Assembly: GCA_006969385.1 (NCBI GenBank)
Contig: CP030884.1
Coordinates: 992,001 to 1,056,000, forward strand
DNA: 64,000 nucleotides
Source: Planctomycetaceae bacterium
Lineage (GTDB): Bacteria; Planctomycetota; Phycisphaerae; UBA1845; UTPLA1
Direction of reading: 5' to 3'
Shown: positions 19,201 to 28,353 of the stretch, piece by piece
Position numbering within the stretch: position 1 is the first letter of the stretch
How the letters are laid out: each line of letters starts with the position of its first letter
Notes under the pieces: generated by a model
The model's input: only the letters and a program-made list of their open reading frames with translations
Told to the model about the DNA's origin: nothing
Database searches by the model: none
Made by a program: the position numbers and the translations under genes

Positions 19201-20552
19201 ATTGCCGTCCGTGTCGAAGTCGTATTCATGATCGTATCCTCCCGGATCGGTCATGGTCGTAGATGATGTGTCGTACGTAAACGACCACACATTGCTGCGG
19301 TGGTCGGTGATGGAACTCACCTTGTCACTGGAATATGCAATTGTACGCACCAGCGTATCGTCGCCGTTATATATTTTTTCAAGCTTCCCGTTGCCATCAT
19401 ATTCAAACCGAACGGACATATTCGGGACCGACCCACATGTACCGCAAGAGTCTTCAATAGTTAGAAGTCGATAAGGAGACGAAGACTCGTATCCGTACTT
19501 CACTGAACGGCCTTCAGCGTCAATAATCTCCTCAATCTGGTGGGTTGTGCTGTCCCGAACAATCGTAATCGATACGTAATCATTGCAGTCAATCGAGCTA
19601 AGGTAGCCCCCAGAATAATTATACGTTTGACCTTCGCCGAATCGATTCTGGGTTTCGGCCAACATGTACGGCGTGCTGCTTGTAGAATTCTCTTCCTCGA
19701 AGATCCACGTGTAGCCGTTGTTGTCGCTGAGTTCGTATTGGTAATCACTACCTGAGGTAGTGACCTTTTCAAGTAAGTAGCGTTCATAGCCGGTTGGTGA
19801 TTCCCATTCCATCGACGTACCGTTGTAGGTGAATTGCAACGTGACACCGGTACCTAAATAGATGTCTACAGTCGTCGAATTGATTTCGTCTGCTTCAATC
19901 CAGAGGTTAGAATGGAAATTCGGACCAAAGTCTGCGGTACCCGCTGGATTGGCGGTCAGATGCCGATAGATGCGGGTGACGGAGATATAGGTACCGTCGT
20001 GCCAAATCATCATATCGCCGGACTGGAAAACATTCTCACCGGTATCGGCAATGATCGGATCGCCACCGAGGCCCATCTGCTGAAAACCCGATTCCCCAGT
20101 CGCTGCATTGTTGCCTGCACCCAAGCCAAATGCATTGGTATACCGAAAGTCGCCAGAATGATGCAGCCCGCCGGGAGCCAAACCACCGAATCCGTCGCCG
20201 GGCCCCATGATGGCATCGCTCATACCCCCCCAAAGCCGCCACTGTTTTCCCAGATGACGGGGCCGCCACCGCCGACTGGGCCCGGAGCAGTTGGGCTCCC
20301 CGAATCCGCCATTTCCGAATTGGTGGGATTGATGGATATCCGATCTTCGCACCACCGCTGACCGAACGTACGCGGACGACAGTCCTGCGTTATGCGCGTA
20401 CACTTGCCTCCACTCCCGTTACCACCAGCATCGTTGGGAACTGGTTGACCGACCGCAATCCTCGGCCACGCCAACGCGATGGCGACTGACATAAGGGTTA
20501 GGGTCGAATAGAAATACTGTAAGACAGATTTTTCATTGGTGATCTTAAACAT
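13268..20552 (-). CDS. giant exported YD-repeat/RHS protein with embedded FG-GAP propeller (eight one-base breaks)
   Basis: Adding one base at each of eight sites (20225-20231, 17919-17920, 16968-16970, about 16805-16815, 15782-15784, 15269-15272, 14980-14982, 14398-14400) yields one uninterrupted 2430-residue protein. The order is: signal peptide (about 1-36), Gly/Pro-rich linker, N-terminal beta domain, many YD repeats (about 300-1620, e.g. TYDGLGRTTRVQQGDG, YDYADRQ), a dockerin-like GDFDLDGDVDSSDV segment (about 1650), NPYYFQGRQRF (about 1720), seven FG-GAP-type repeats (about 1740-2135), the RHS core end YHRARFMDPVQGTWVTRDPL...IDPSGL (about 2155-2225) and a Cys-rich C-terminal domain (about 2225-2430). 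GGAG lies 7 bases upstream of the ATG at 20552. A cell-surface or secreted role, possibly toxin delivery, is inferred. No immunity gene is recognised downstream. Confidence 0.85.
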
Positions 20553-20654
20553 CAACTGACTCCGCTTATCCGACGCGCGTGTGCGAATGAATGATCTTCA
20601 AAACTGGAATTACCCGAACGAATGACGTGAATGATTGTGGTGGCAGTGAGACCG

Positions 20655-21633
20655 TTACGGCGCGGACGCCACTTGCACGGATTTGAGTTGATTGAGGTGA
20701 CGCAAAGCCGTGCGGCCGTAACGACTCCCTGGATGGGATTTCAAAAATGCTTCATATGCCGCGATGGCGTCACTGATCCGGTCAGCCATGCCTAAAACAA
20801 AAGCTTTGCGCATCTGCGCGTACTCGACCGCCGTCGTGCCTGGTAAGGTCTCCGCCAATCGATCCAGTGTTGCCAATGCTGCATCATGTTCACATTGCAC
20901 GAGTTGCACGTGAGCCAGTTTGCGCAATGAATGTCCTCTGACGTCAATGTCGTCTGCAATGTTGGCAACCATCTCAAAGGTGTTTCGTGCGGCTGGCAGA
21001 TCGTTCATCCCCAACTGACATAACCCACATCCAATTGAGCCTGCGCCGCCAACGACCCTTCCTGATACTCCGACTGCATCAGTGCATAAGCCCGCAGCGC
21101 GGGTTGATACCAACGCCGCCCAAGTAAAGCGCTTGCCTCGATATAGGCGGATTCGTGGGCCTTGGCCGGTCCCATGTTCGCGGCAATGTCCTTGAGTAGC
21201 GCTTCCAATTCCGCATGGGCTTCGTGACTGAGCCCTTCGCGGTAACAGCGATACATCAGTTCGCGGCGCTGTTGCAATCGATCGTCAAATTTCTCCGACT
21301 TGGAAACCCGTTGTCGCCACGCGGTGATCGTCGTGCCATTCAACGGCTGCGGTTTCTCGACCTTGCGCCGGACGCGAGATTGTCGCTTGCCGGCTTCCGA
21401 TGCCGGTGACGGCTGCTTTGCCTTTGAGGCCGTCTGGCCTTGAGGATCGACATCCCCGTCGGCCCCACCGGCATCACCGCCTGCTTCAACGCCTTACACA
21501 CCGGCGTTTTCGCGTCATTTGCGGTCTTTCGTTCTCCCGCATCGGAGCCCATCAACACCGCCGACAGCCCCATCAGTGGGACCACCAGACAGATCGAATA
21601 ACCGGCAACGCGTTTGGCTCGGCGACGTGACAT
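20655..21633 (-). CDS. exported TPR-type protein (two frame breaks)
   Basis: Three overlapping frames form one protein of roughly 325 residues if one base is added near 21015 and one near 21490. The N-terminus (MSRRRAKRVAGYSICLVVPL) is a signal peptide. A Gly/Asp- and Lys/Pro-rich linker follows, then helical repeats: REGLSHEAHAELEALLKDIA, AQLDVG then LGMNDLPAARNTFEMVA, HDAALATLDRLAETLPG and DAIAAYEAFLKSHPGSRYG, typical of tetratricopeptide repeats. GGAG lies 8 bases upstream of the ATG at 21633. It sits 102 bases upstream of the RHS gene on the same strand, so the two are probably co-transcribed. Confidence 0.65.
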
Positions 21634-22251
21634 GGCATGCACTCCTTCACGGGTTCAATGAGGCTGATTGGCTGATCAGCAGGCGCACCTTCCACGCTTC
21701 CGCTGCGCGACTCGCTTTGCGGACAGACCTTCAGCCCGATGGTTTGATGCAGACTTTCCAGACACAGCGATGGCCTTACCCCGATCGACAGGGCATAAGT
21801 TCACCGCGAAGACACTCAATGCGGTTCGTTGCGCACAGCGATCACGCGTGGCGACAACGATCAATTTGTCACGATTGGAAACGACCCGTTCGGCGAAGCG
21901 ACCATCGAACTCGTGCGCGAATGGCTGAGTTCTGGATAACGGTCGATGTGAACGATGCTTTGTCGTCCCTTTCGACCCCCCGATACGGATAACTCTACCC
22001 GCGCGTTCATGGCCAGGCAAAGATTTTGTCAGCGTAATTTTATAACGCTTATACGACAATTTATGTCGCGTATCGGTAAGTCGTTATTGCACGAATCAGT
22101 TACGTCTCCTGCGTGATACGCAAATAGACAGAAATATTTCTTCACCTTTCGCTTGGGCTTCTGCTATTTGCGTTACAGCAAGAGTACTTGCTACGCGCTT
22201 CGCCAAAACGCGTGATGCAATTAAAAATTGTCGCGGAACCCGCGCAACTCT
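21634..22251. other. 618-base region without supported gene
   Basis: Open frames on both strands overlap one another and show no family pattern or ribosome site. Small inverted repeats occur near 22050-22070 (CGACA-ATTTA-TGTCG). It may hold the promoter of the TPR-RHS operon. Confidence 0.4.
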
Positions 22252-22964
22252 CTATAGATCAAACAGTAATCCCTGTTCTGACTTGGGCCCGGTGGGCTTT
22301 ACGCGCGGTGTGGTCGGTACTGACTTGCGTGGCGGCGTATCTGCTTCGGTGTTCGATGCTGTGGCAACGTGTTCGCGCCGATGGGTCGATGGCCTGTTTG
22401 AGGGTGTGTTTGAGGGTGTTGGCGCGGGTGTCAGGATCACCGGCGGCCCGCAAAGCACGAATGGCTTATCGCGATACGTCACCGGCAGGCCATGTAGTGC
22501 GCCGTTGGGATCGCTGCGCGCCGCAGCGCCCTTTTCCATGGTGCTAAAGCGTTCCTCGTAACTCACCGGCGTGCCGTCGAATAACGCCGGCGTCACCAAG
22601 CGATAGGCCTTCACGTAGTGATGGTCGGCGCTGTAGCAACCGCCCGCGTTGGTGTAAAGCTGGCCGTTGAGTTTAAACGGCTTGCGAATGCGTCCGGTGG
22701 TGCCGAAGCGATCAGCGCTGTACGCAGCAGCGATGTCGCCCTCGCCGATGCACTTTTCTGTCTGCTGACACCAGGTGCCGGATGCCAGTCGTTGCGGATC
22801 GACCTCGATGGTGACCTCCCAAAGTTCGCGTTATCCAAGTCGCGCGAGCCTAGCACACCCGCACGGGTCAGCGCAATGGGTGCGAGATCGTCCGCGGCGG
22901 GTTTAGGGGTACTCAAGTCGACCGGTCGCGATGAGACTTGACTCCCCCGCCCCACCGATGGCAT
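22252..22964 (-). CDS. hypothetical accessory protein with basic Pro/Thr-rich tail (one frame break)
   Basis: Two frames join into one 237-residue protein if one base is added to the A run at 22821-22823, turning a garbled stretch into NFWEVTIEVDPQRLASGTWC. The centre (QLYTNAGGCYSADHHYVKAY, LVTPALFDGTPVSYEERFST) looks like a compact beta-rich domain with several Cys. The last about 70 residues are Pro/Thr/Ser-rich and basic. No family is recognised. The start (ATG 22964, or GTG 22967) has no clear ribosome site. It lies in the accessory island upstream of the TPR-RHS region. Confidence 0.5.
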
Positions 22965-22976
22965 CACAGGTAAATC

Positions 22977-23120
22977 ATGTCATTGTCTCTGGCCGAACGC
23001 TTTCGACGGGCACGGTTAAACCTGCGCCGCACCGTTAAACCGAAACCCCTACGCCGCCGCCGTCGTCGGCCGCGTTATCGTTACCGTCGGCGTCCTCGGG
23101 CCGCGCGCCCCAAGCGCTGA
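22977..23120 (+). CDS. possible 47-residue arginine-rich (protamine-like) peptide
   Basis: A short forward frame begins MSLSLAERFRRARLNLRRTV and continues with six consecutive Arg, giving about 20 Arg and 3 Lys in 47 residues. AGG lies 7 bases upstream of the ATG. It would bind nucleic acid if made. The composition can also arise by chance in GC-rich DNA, so this is tentative. It is divergent from the 22252-22964 gene with only 12 bases between start codons. Confidence 0.25.
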   Translation: MSLSLAERFRRARLNLRRTVKPKPLRRRRRRPRYRYRRRPRAARPKR

Positions 23121-23233
23121 TTGGGCTGTAAAGACCACGAACATTCCCACCTTCCCCACCGCCCACCAAGACGAACGAAAAACAACCACCCGACGACGCT
23201 GCTGACGCCGCCGGGTAGTTGAGCCCGCATGGG

Positions 23234-23669
23234 TCAGTGTTCGGACGGCAGGTACAGCACCCAGTGGTCTTCCGACCGACCGCACCAGATGTCGATCTCC
23301 GCCAACGGGAAGTCGGTGTATTCGATGGGCTGCGTGATGGCGGGTTCTTCGCCCGAGTCGGCGCGACAGGTCAACACCGCCGAACGATCGTCGTTGACGG
23401 TGAGTTGCCAGAACTGCAGGGTGGCCAAGCGGTCGTCATTGGCTAGCGCCTGCCGTATCACCGGCGATCGCAGGTGTGACACAATGGCGTCGATCAGCCA
23501 GTAGGCCTCCCCTTGGCAGCCAGGTATTGAACGCCGTCGGTGTAAAGCACCGTGGCGTTCATGGGATGGCGATACCACTGGGTGGTGCCGGTGAACTGGG
23601 CCAGGTCGGCCGCGTCGAGGTGCGGTCCGGGTTGATGGTTGGGGGTGTCGGGTTGCGGGGTCTTGTCAT
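23234..23669 (-). CDS. DUF6876 family protein (two frame breaks)
   Basis: Adding one base to the C run at 23509-23512 and one to the G run at 23657-23660 gives a continuous 145-residue protein beginning MTRPPQPDTPNHQ. It contains DLAQFTGTTQWYRHP, VLYTDGVQYLAAKGEAYWLI, LQFWQLTVNDDRSAVLTCRA, IEYTDFPLAEIDIW and HWVLYLPSEH, the conserved pattern of DUF6876 proteins, which are frequent on plasmids and integrative elements. The molecular function is unknown. The ATG at 23669 has an AGGAG about 10 bases upstream. It is divergent from the toxin-antitoxin operon. Confidence 0.75.
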
Positions 23670-23910
23670 GGGTCCAAACTCCTGTGCGGTTGGGGGTGGC
23701 GAACCCGGCGACCGTCGCCAGGCCCTTCGCCAGAACACAGGGCCTGCGCGTCGCAGCGCCGGCGGAGAGCCACCCGCGCACAGGTGGGAATGGACCTGAG
23801 ATCGACACGGACCCCGCAGCGATCGGCCACCTGCCCGACCGCCAGAATGGGCCGAATGGGTCGTTTCTGGTGCCTCAAACCGCCTTTTTCACCCGCGAGG
23901 ACGATTTTAC

Positions 23911-23940
23911 TTGCCGACGTACGGCAATATGACGTACAAT
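23911..23940 (+). promoter_or_regulatory. palindromic operator and promoter of the toxin-antitoxin operon
   Basis: TTGCCGACGTACGGCAA (23911-23927) is an inverted repeat with 6-base arms. GACGTAC recurs 16 bases later (23915 and 23931). TTGCCG (23911-23916) and TACAAT (23935-23940) are spaced 18 bases apart, like a -35/-10 pair. A ribbon-helix-helix antitoxin would be expected to bind here for autoregulation. Confidence 0.5.
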
Positions 23941-23951
23941 AGGGATAGAGA

Positions 23952-24259
23952 ATGAAAGGACACTCGACCATGCTGCAGGAACACGATCACAAAAAGTCCG
24001 CCCGCTTGGAGGCGCGCACCACCCCCGCCATCAGCGAATTGGTGCAACGCGCCGCTGCCCTCACCGGCAGCAGCCTGTCGGAGTTTGTGGTGAATGCGGC
24101 ACGGTTAGCAGCGGAGGACGCCATTCGCCGTCACGAGGTACTGGAACTCAGCGCCCGCGATCAGGCGCGCTTGGTCGATGCCCTGTTGAACCCGCCGCCG
24201 GTGGCCCCTGCCCTCTTAGATGCATTACAAATCACCACCATCAGGTGGAACCCGGCTAA
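23952..24259 (+). CDS. TacA-like DUF1778 ribbon-helix-helix antitoxin (one frame break)
   Basis: About 96-102 residues. KKSARLEARTTPAISELVQR and LTGSSLSEFVVNAARLAAED are the DUF1778 ribbon-helix-helix pattern, and ALLNPPPVAPALLDAL is the C-terminal toxin-wrapping region. As written the frame runs on into the toxin. Adding one base to the A run at 24229-24231 gives LQNHHHQVEPG and a stop TAA at 24257-24259 that overlaps the toxin ATG (TAATG), the usual coupled arrangement. Possible starts are 23952 (AGGGA upstream) and 23970 (AAGGA upstream). Confidence 0.75.
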
Positions 24260-24766
24260 TGGGTCATCCTTTCGGATCGAATGCCTCGATAAGCAGCAGC
24301 ACGACCGCCAGTCCTTCGATTGCGGTGTCGACGTGCTCAATCACTATCTGCAACGCCAAGCCACCCAGGACATGCGCCGTCAGGTGGCCATCTGTTACGT
24401 CGCCGTCGACACTGCCACCGATCAGCTGGCCGGTTACTACACGGTGGCGGCCGCCAGCATGGCATTGAACGACCTGCCGGAGGCCACCGCCAAAAAACTG
24501 CCGCGCTATCCGGTGATCCCGGCGGTGCGGATCGGACGGCTGGCTGTCGCACGGCGTTTTCAGGGGCGTAAGCTGGGCGGCCTGCTGCTGGCCGATGCCA
24601 TCAAAGATCGTTGCATACCGGTGTGGGCGTCTATGCCGTCTTGGTCGATGCCAAGGATCAACGGGCGGCGGATTTCTATGGGAAGTTTGGGTTTATGCCA
24701 CTGCAGGATCAGCCGTTGACGCTGTTCCTGCCGGTCAGCGCCCAGTTATTGAAAGCCATTCAGTAG
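24259..24766 (+). CDS. TacT-like GNAT acetyltransferase toxin (two frame breaks)
   Basis: About 169 residues after adding one base at the T run 24270-24272 and one at 24611-24612. The sequence then runs MGHPFRIECLDKQQHDRQSF, CGVDVLNHYLQRQATQDMRR, AGYYTVAAASMALNDLP, VRIGRLAVARRFQGRKLGG (acetyl-CoA pyrophosphate loop), GVYAVLVDAKDQRAADFYGK and FGFMPLQDQPLTLFLP, the full TacT-type GNAT pattern including the catalytic-site Tyr in DFYGKFGF. Such toxins acetylate the amino group of aminoacyl-tRNA and block translation. The start codon overlaps the antitoxin stop. Confidence 0.75.
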
Positions 24767-25064
24767 CCGATTGTTGCCAACGATCGCCGTGAAGAACAGC
24801 GCGGCCGCCGGCCATCCCTCAGAATATTAAATTTTCGGTTAGGTAATGGGTATTTTCGCAATAGTTAAAGTGACGGGCTACAATGCGATTGCATGCCCGC
24901 CGGCAAGAGACTTCCTTTCCTTTCTCTACTCTCCGGCCCGAGATGCTGTCGGGCATGCCTTTATATTCCCAATTACGCTGAACCTGAGACAAGATGGCGG
25001 TTACCTGACGTCACACGCGTTCGCCCCATCCGCAAGGCATCCCCGTTTCGAATGCACCCCGCGG
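24767..25064. other. intergenic region with long-loop inverted repeat
   Basis: No supported gene. GCATGCCCG (24891-24899) and CGGGCATGC (24950-24958) are perfect inverted arms around a 50-base loop that includes a pyrimidine-rich tract. It could fold into a structured RNA or terminator for the toxin operon. Confidence 0.35.
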
Positions 25065-25277
25065 TCAGCCCAAGCGCGGATCGTCATCGACCCGCACATT
25101 GCCTTTGAGATCGTCGGATACGGTGTCCAGCCAGAAGCCGGCGTAGCGCGCCCCGCAGAAGGCGCAGGTAAAGTGAATAGCATTTGTACGATTGGTAGCA
25201 ATACGGATCGGCAGGTCGAGTTGGCATTCGCAACATTTAAATGGGTGTTCAGGATGACCGCCTTCAGCGGCGTCCAT
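25065..25277 (-). CDS. small zinc-ribbon-like protein
   Basis: A 70-residue protein with two Cys pairs (CCEC near residue 15 and CAFC near residue 38) spaced like a zinc ribbon, followed by ARYAGFWLDTVSDDLKGNVR. The ATG at 25277 is chosen because GGGAGAAGGG lies immediately upstream; the frame is open to 25319. No family is recognised. It could be an accessory DNA- or RNA-binding protein of the island. Confidence 0.55.
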   Translation of the reverse strand: MDAAEGGHPEHPFKCCECQLDLPIRIATNRTNAIHFTCAFCGARYAGFWLDTVSDDLKGNVRVDDDPRLG

Positions 25278-25653
25278 TCCCTTCTCCCGAATTGTCCATG
25301 CCTTCAATCGCACGATCATCTCCCCCGCTTATCATCGACCGGCCGGCACTGTGAGCCATCAACAAATCGGGCGTACTTGAGGTTCCTCGCACAATTATTG
25401 ACACAGATGGCCCACTAGTCCCCTGCAATGACCTTTTGTGGGCCAGATTTCATCGAAATCGGCGTCGCAAGCCCGTAGCACCTGCCCCGATGGCATCCCC
25501 AAACTGGGCCGGCCGCAACCCGACGACCTGAGCGCAGCAGTCCCTTTTAGCGTTTAACACATTGGCGAGGCTTGGTTGACCTCCCATGCCCAAGACCCCC
25601 TGAGCCGCCTGTTGTGTGCGTCGACGCGTCTGCGTCGCACGACGGGCGGCTAA
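25278..25653. other. 376-base region without supported gene
   Basis: Nothing with a family pattern or ribosome site is seen on either strand; long reverse frames here extend antisense to the PilZ gene and look like shadows. Confidence 0.35.
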
Positions 25654-26043
25654 TTGCATATCGAGAAGCAAGGATCGCGGTTGGCGCAGGAGAAGGTAAA
25701 TCAACGTCGGGATTGGATGCGGCGCATGGTGAGTGTGGTCGCCCGGTTCGGTACCGGCCCGTTGGACAACATCGACGACCGCCATCGATTCCTGGTGCGA
25801 CACCTCGATGCCTATCTGACGGCGGCCGGTGTCGGCATGCAGGTTGCCGTTCGCAATATCTCGGGCGGCGGGCTGTGCGTGGTCTGCGACCTTCCGTTGG
25901 CCACCGCCGACCTTTGCACCGTTGCCCTCGCTGACGGCAATCCCGCAGGTCGCCCCTATCGTGCCGAGGTCCGCTGGGTGAAGTCCACGGATACGGACCT
26001 GTTCCTGGTGGGCCTGCAAATCCTCGACGCGCCCGACGCCTAG
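25654..26043 (+). CDS. PilZ domain protein
   Basis: Up to 129 residues. The C-terminal 90 residues form a PilZ barrel: a basic RHRFLVRHLDAYLTAA segment, then VRNISGGGLCVVCDLPL (the (D/N)xSxxG motif), RAEVRWVKSTDTDLFLVGLQ. PilZ domains usually bind cyclic di-GMP, but the typical RxxxR spacing is not exact, so ligand binding is uncertain. The start is unclear: a TTG at 25654 opens the frame, and an ATG near 25717 would leave about 108 residues. It is convergent with the HTH gene downstream. Confidence 0.6.
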   Translation: MHIEKQGSRLAQEKVNQRRDWMRRMVSVVARFGTGPLDNIDDRHRFLVRHLDAYLTAAGVGMQVAVRNISGGGLCVVCDLPLATADLCTVALADGNPAGRPYRAEVRWVKSTDTDLFLVGLQILDAPDA

Positions 26044-26078
26044 CCGTTGCCAGACTGCGGATCATCGAGGCTTGGCGG

Positions 26079-27284
26079 TCACTGCCCACCGCCATACCAC
26101 CGTTCGCGTTGCCGGCACTGGTACTCCCACTCGGCTTGCTCGAAGCGTTGGCGCGACCAACCGAAGCCTTCGCGCGCGACCAGATAGGCCTCGACCTTCA
26201 AGCGCTTGGCAGCCAGCAGGCACTTCTCGACGATGAGCTCGTCGTCGGTGCTTTCCATCACCGCCGATCGCAGCGGTGTCGATGCCGATTCACCGCCCAA
26301 TTGCGACGTCTCAGCACTGCCATCCATCGCAGCACCGTGCCCCCCTACCCCACCGGGTAGGTGCTGCATCATTCGTCGCGGTCCTTCGCGCATCTTGCGC
26401 AGCCGATCGGCGGCGGCATCCTCATCCGCCTGGGTGATGTAGTCGAAGCGACGCTGCACCAACAACCATTTGAACAGCGCGCCGGGATTACGACCACGCG
26501 CCCGCGCCCGTTCGGCCAAGGCGAAGAAGTCCAACCGCCCCACCTCACAGTCGGCGATCAAGCCTTGCTCGACGGCCTGGCCAAACAAGGCCAGCAACCG
26601 TTCGTCGCGGGCCAGGTCGGCGGGTTGGATTTCCTGCAGTGCGGGTGCAGTGGGATCACCACCCCGCCGTCGCCACCTTTTCCCCCTACTGGCCTTCTGC
26701 TTTTTTTCCAACGTCTCCATCGAGACATCAGCCGGGCTTGGCGGCTGTGCCCCAAGCGTTCTGTTGTTTAATTCTTTTTCTGATAAGAAAAGCGACCTGT
26801 TAAGACAAGGGCTAGCAGAACCGGTGTCATTTTGAGGCCGAGGGCTGGCAGATTCGGTGTCAGGCTGTGAGGCATTCTCACTGCTAGCACAGGCATTACC
26901 AGTGGTGTTGTTAGTCACACCGTCGGCCGCCTCCGCAGCGCGCGGCTGCCAATCGACGACGATGGTGTCGCGCTCCCCCCACCGATTGAGTTGCCGCTGG
27001 TTGCATTCGACCTCGGCGATCCAACCGAGTTCAATCAACTTGCTGCGCGCATCGGTGACAGCGCGGCGACTGATGCCGAAGACCTCGGCAATCCAGACGA
27101 GTTTGGTTCTCTTATCAACCCGATACGACCCTTCACCTTCACTGCCCTTCTGACCGCGTTGCCAAAAGGGCGATCGAATGAGCAAGGCCAGTATGACGTC
27201 AGTGACGGCGCGGCTAAAGCCGCCGGCCAGCGCTCGCCAGGTCCCGCGTGGGATGGGCAGATTTACCGCTTTTACAACCGCCAT
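26079..27284 (-). CDS. helix-turn-helix/replication-like accessory protein
   Basis: A 401-residue soluble protein. The N-terminal about 100 residues contain a winged-helix region (YRVDKRTKLVWIAEVFGISR then RAVTDARSKLIELGWIAEVE), as in replication initiators and primase-like accessory proteins. A Ser/Thr/Asn-rich linker (about 125-215) follows, then a helical C-terminal domain (LARDERLLALFGQAVEQGLI, DFFALAERARARGRNPGALF) like DnaD/Rep C-terminal helices. The ATG at 27284 has GGGA 9 bases upstream. Its position in the accessory island suggests replication or maintenance of a mobile element. The family call is tentative. Confidence 0.55.
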   Translation of the reverse strand: MAVVKAVNLPIPRGTWRALAGGFSRAVTDVILALLIRSPFWQRGQKGSEGEGSYRVDKRTKLVWIAEVFGISRRAVTDARSKLIELGWIAEVECNQRQLNRWGERDTIVVDWQPRAAEAADGVTNNTTGNACASSENASQPDTESASPRPQNDTGSASPCLNRSLFLSEKELNNRTLGAQPPSPADVSMETLEKKQKASRGKRWRRRGGDPTAPALQEIQPADLARDERLLALFGQAVEQGLIADCEVGRLDFFALAERARARGRNPGALFKWLLVQRRFDYITQADEDAAADRLRKMREGPRRMMQHLPGGVGGHGAAMDGSAETSQLGGESASTPLRSAVMESTDDELIVEKCLLAAKRLKVEAYLVAREGFGWSRQRFEQAEWEYQCRQRERWYGGGQ

Positions 27285-27321
27285 CAACAAGCAATCCCAA
27301 ATTAGGCCGATCGCTATCCGA

Positions 27322-28353
27322 TTACCCTTCGACCGTATTGATCAACTGCTGTGAGATCCGAATCACCGCCGTCCCGTCCATACCAACACTTTTCAGCGGT
27401 AGCGTCAGGTCGAGATATTCAATCGAATCGATCGGCGGCTCGAATACAAGGACGTCCGTTATGGATTTGCCGGGATAGATCGACGCTTGTTTTGTCTGTC
27501 CAGCCGCATTCGTGCTGAATCCATAACTGATCCGGTTGTAGTCATTGCCGAAGTTGTCCTGCAACTGGGCGCAATGTTTCTTGAATCCCATGCTTGGTCC
27601 CACCAGCGTTTCGTAGTCGATTTTCCGCGACTGGCTTTGGTTGGTAACCTCTACTTGGATTCGTAACGCGGGCTCTTGACTGGTACCGGTCGCACCACCG
27701 ATGCCTTCGAGTGGCACTAATCCCGCGATGACGCTGATGATCCTAATTCGTACATCGCCAAGCACGAGGGGGTGATCTGCTGGCGTCCATTCAGGTTCAG
27801 GTTCCAGTTTTTCGGCGGTTGGTGATCCACTGCCATCGGTCGGTGTTGTTGTCGGACTCGGATTGATGTCCGATGCAGTCTCAGTTTGGGGTGTCTCGTT
27901 CTTGCTTTGCGCTATAGCTGCGGCGTCACTTTGCCCATCGTGCGGCGCGGTTTCACTCGCGTGCTGCAAATCGAATCTAGAAGATGCCCCGATTTGATTG
28001 TCGAGTTCCGCTTGCCGTCTAGCCTCTGCATAGGACTTTCCTGCTTGGTCAATTCCCTCTGCAATGGCGTAGTTGAGACTGATAGCAACAATCAGCGCAA
28101 TGCCGCAAACGAGGGTGCCCGCAATCGGGAATCCAATCCCCGAGCCTTTGCGGGTGGCCGCGACAACCAGACCCACCAGTCCGAGGAATACGCCCAAGCC
28201 ACTTAAGGGAATACCAAGTATTCCGAGGAACGGAATCCAGCAGATAGTGAAGGCAATGACGCCCAACACCAATGAGGCCATGCCGAGACTGGAACCGCGT
28301 CGGGGAAGATTAACGTTGACCGTGGGGTTGTGTGGAGATGGTGATCCTGACAT
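27322..28353 (-). CDS. membrane protein with N-terminal DUF4190-like pair of helices and C-terminal beta domain
   Basis: A 343-residue protein. Two or three hydrophobic helices occur at about 24-95 (LGMASLVLGVIAFTICWIPF, GLGVFLGLVGLVVAATRKGS, AGTLVCGIALIVAISLNYAI), like DUF4190 domains. A Ser/Thr/Pro/Glu-rich linker (about 125-195) leads to a beta-rich extracytoplasmic domain (about 200-340) resembling DUF4352-type immunoglobulin-like folds (ALRIQVEVTNQSQSRKIDYE). AAGGAG lies 9 bases upstream of the ATG. A palindrome (28540-28556) and a hairpin lie in the leader. The role is unknown. Confidence 0.7.
   Translation of the reverse strand: MSGSPSPHNPTVNVNLPRRGSSLGMASLVLGVIAFTICWIPFLGILGIPLSGLGVFLGLVGLVVAATRKGSGIGFPIAGTLVCGIALIVAISLNYAIAEGIDQAGKSYAEARRQAELDNQIGASSRFDLQHASETAPHDGQSDAAAIAQSKNETPQTETASDINPSPTTTPTDGSGSPTAEKLEPEPEWTPADHPLVLGDVRIRIISVIAGLVPLEGIGGATGTSQEPALRIQVEVTNQSQSRKIDYETLVGPSMGFKKHCAQLQDNFGNDYNRISYGFSTNAAGQTKQASIYPGKSITDVLVFEPPIDSIEYLDLTLPLKSVGMDGTAVIRISQQLINTVEG

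Noticed and set aside
25450..26019. 189-codon reverse frame antisense to the PilZ gene
   Set aside because: The PilZ motifs are on the forward strand; the reverse frame matches nothing recognised.
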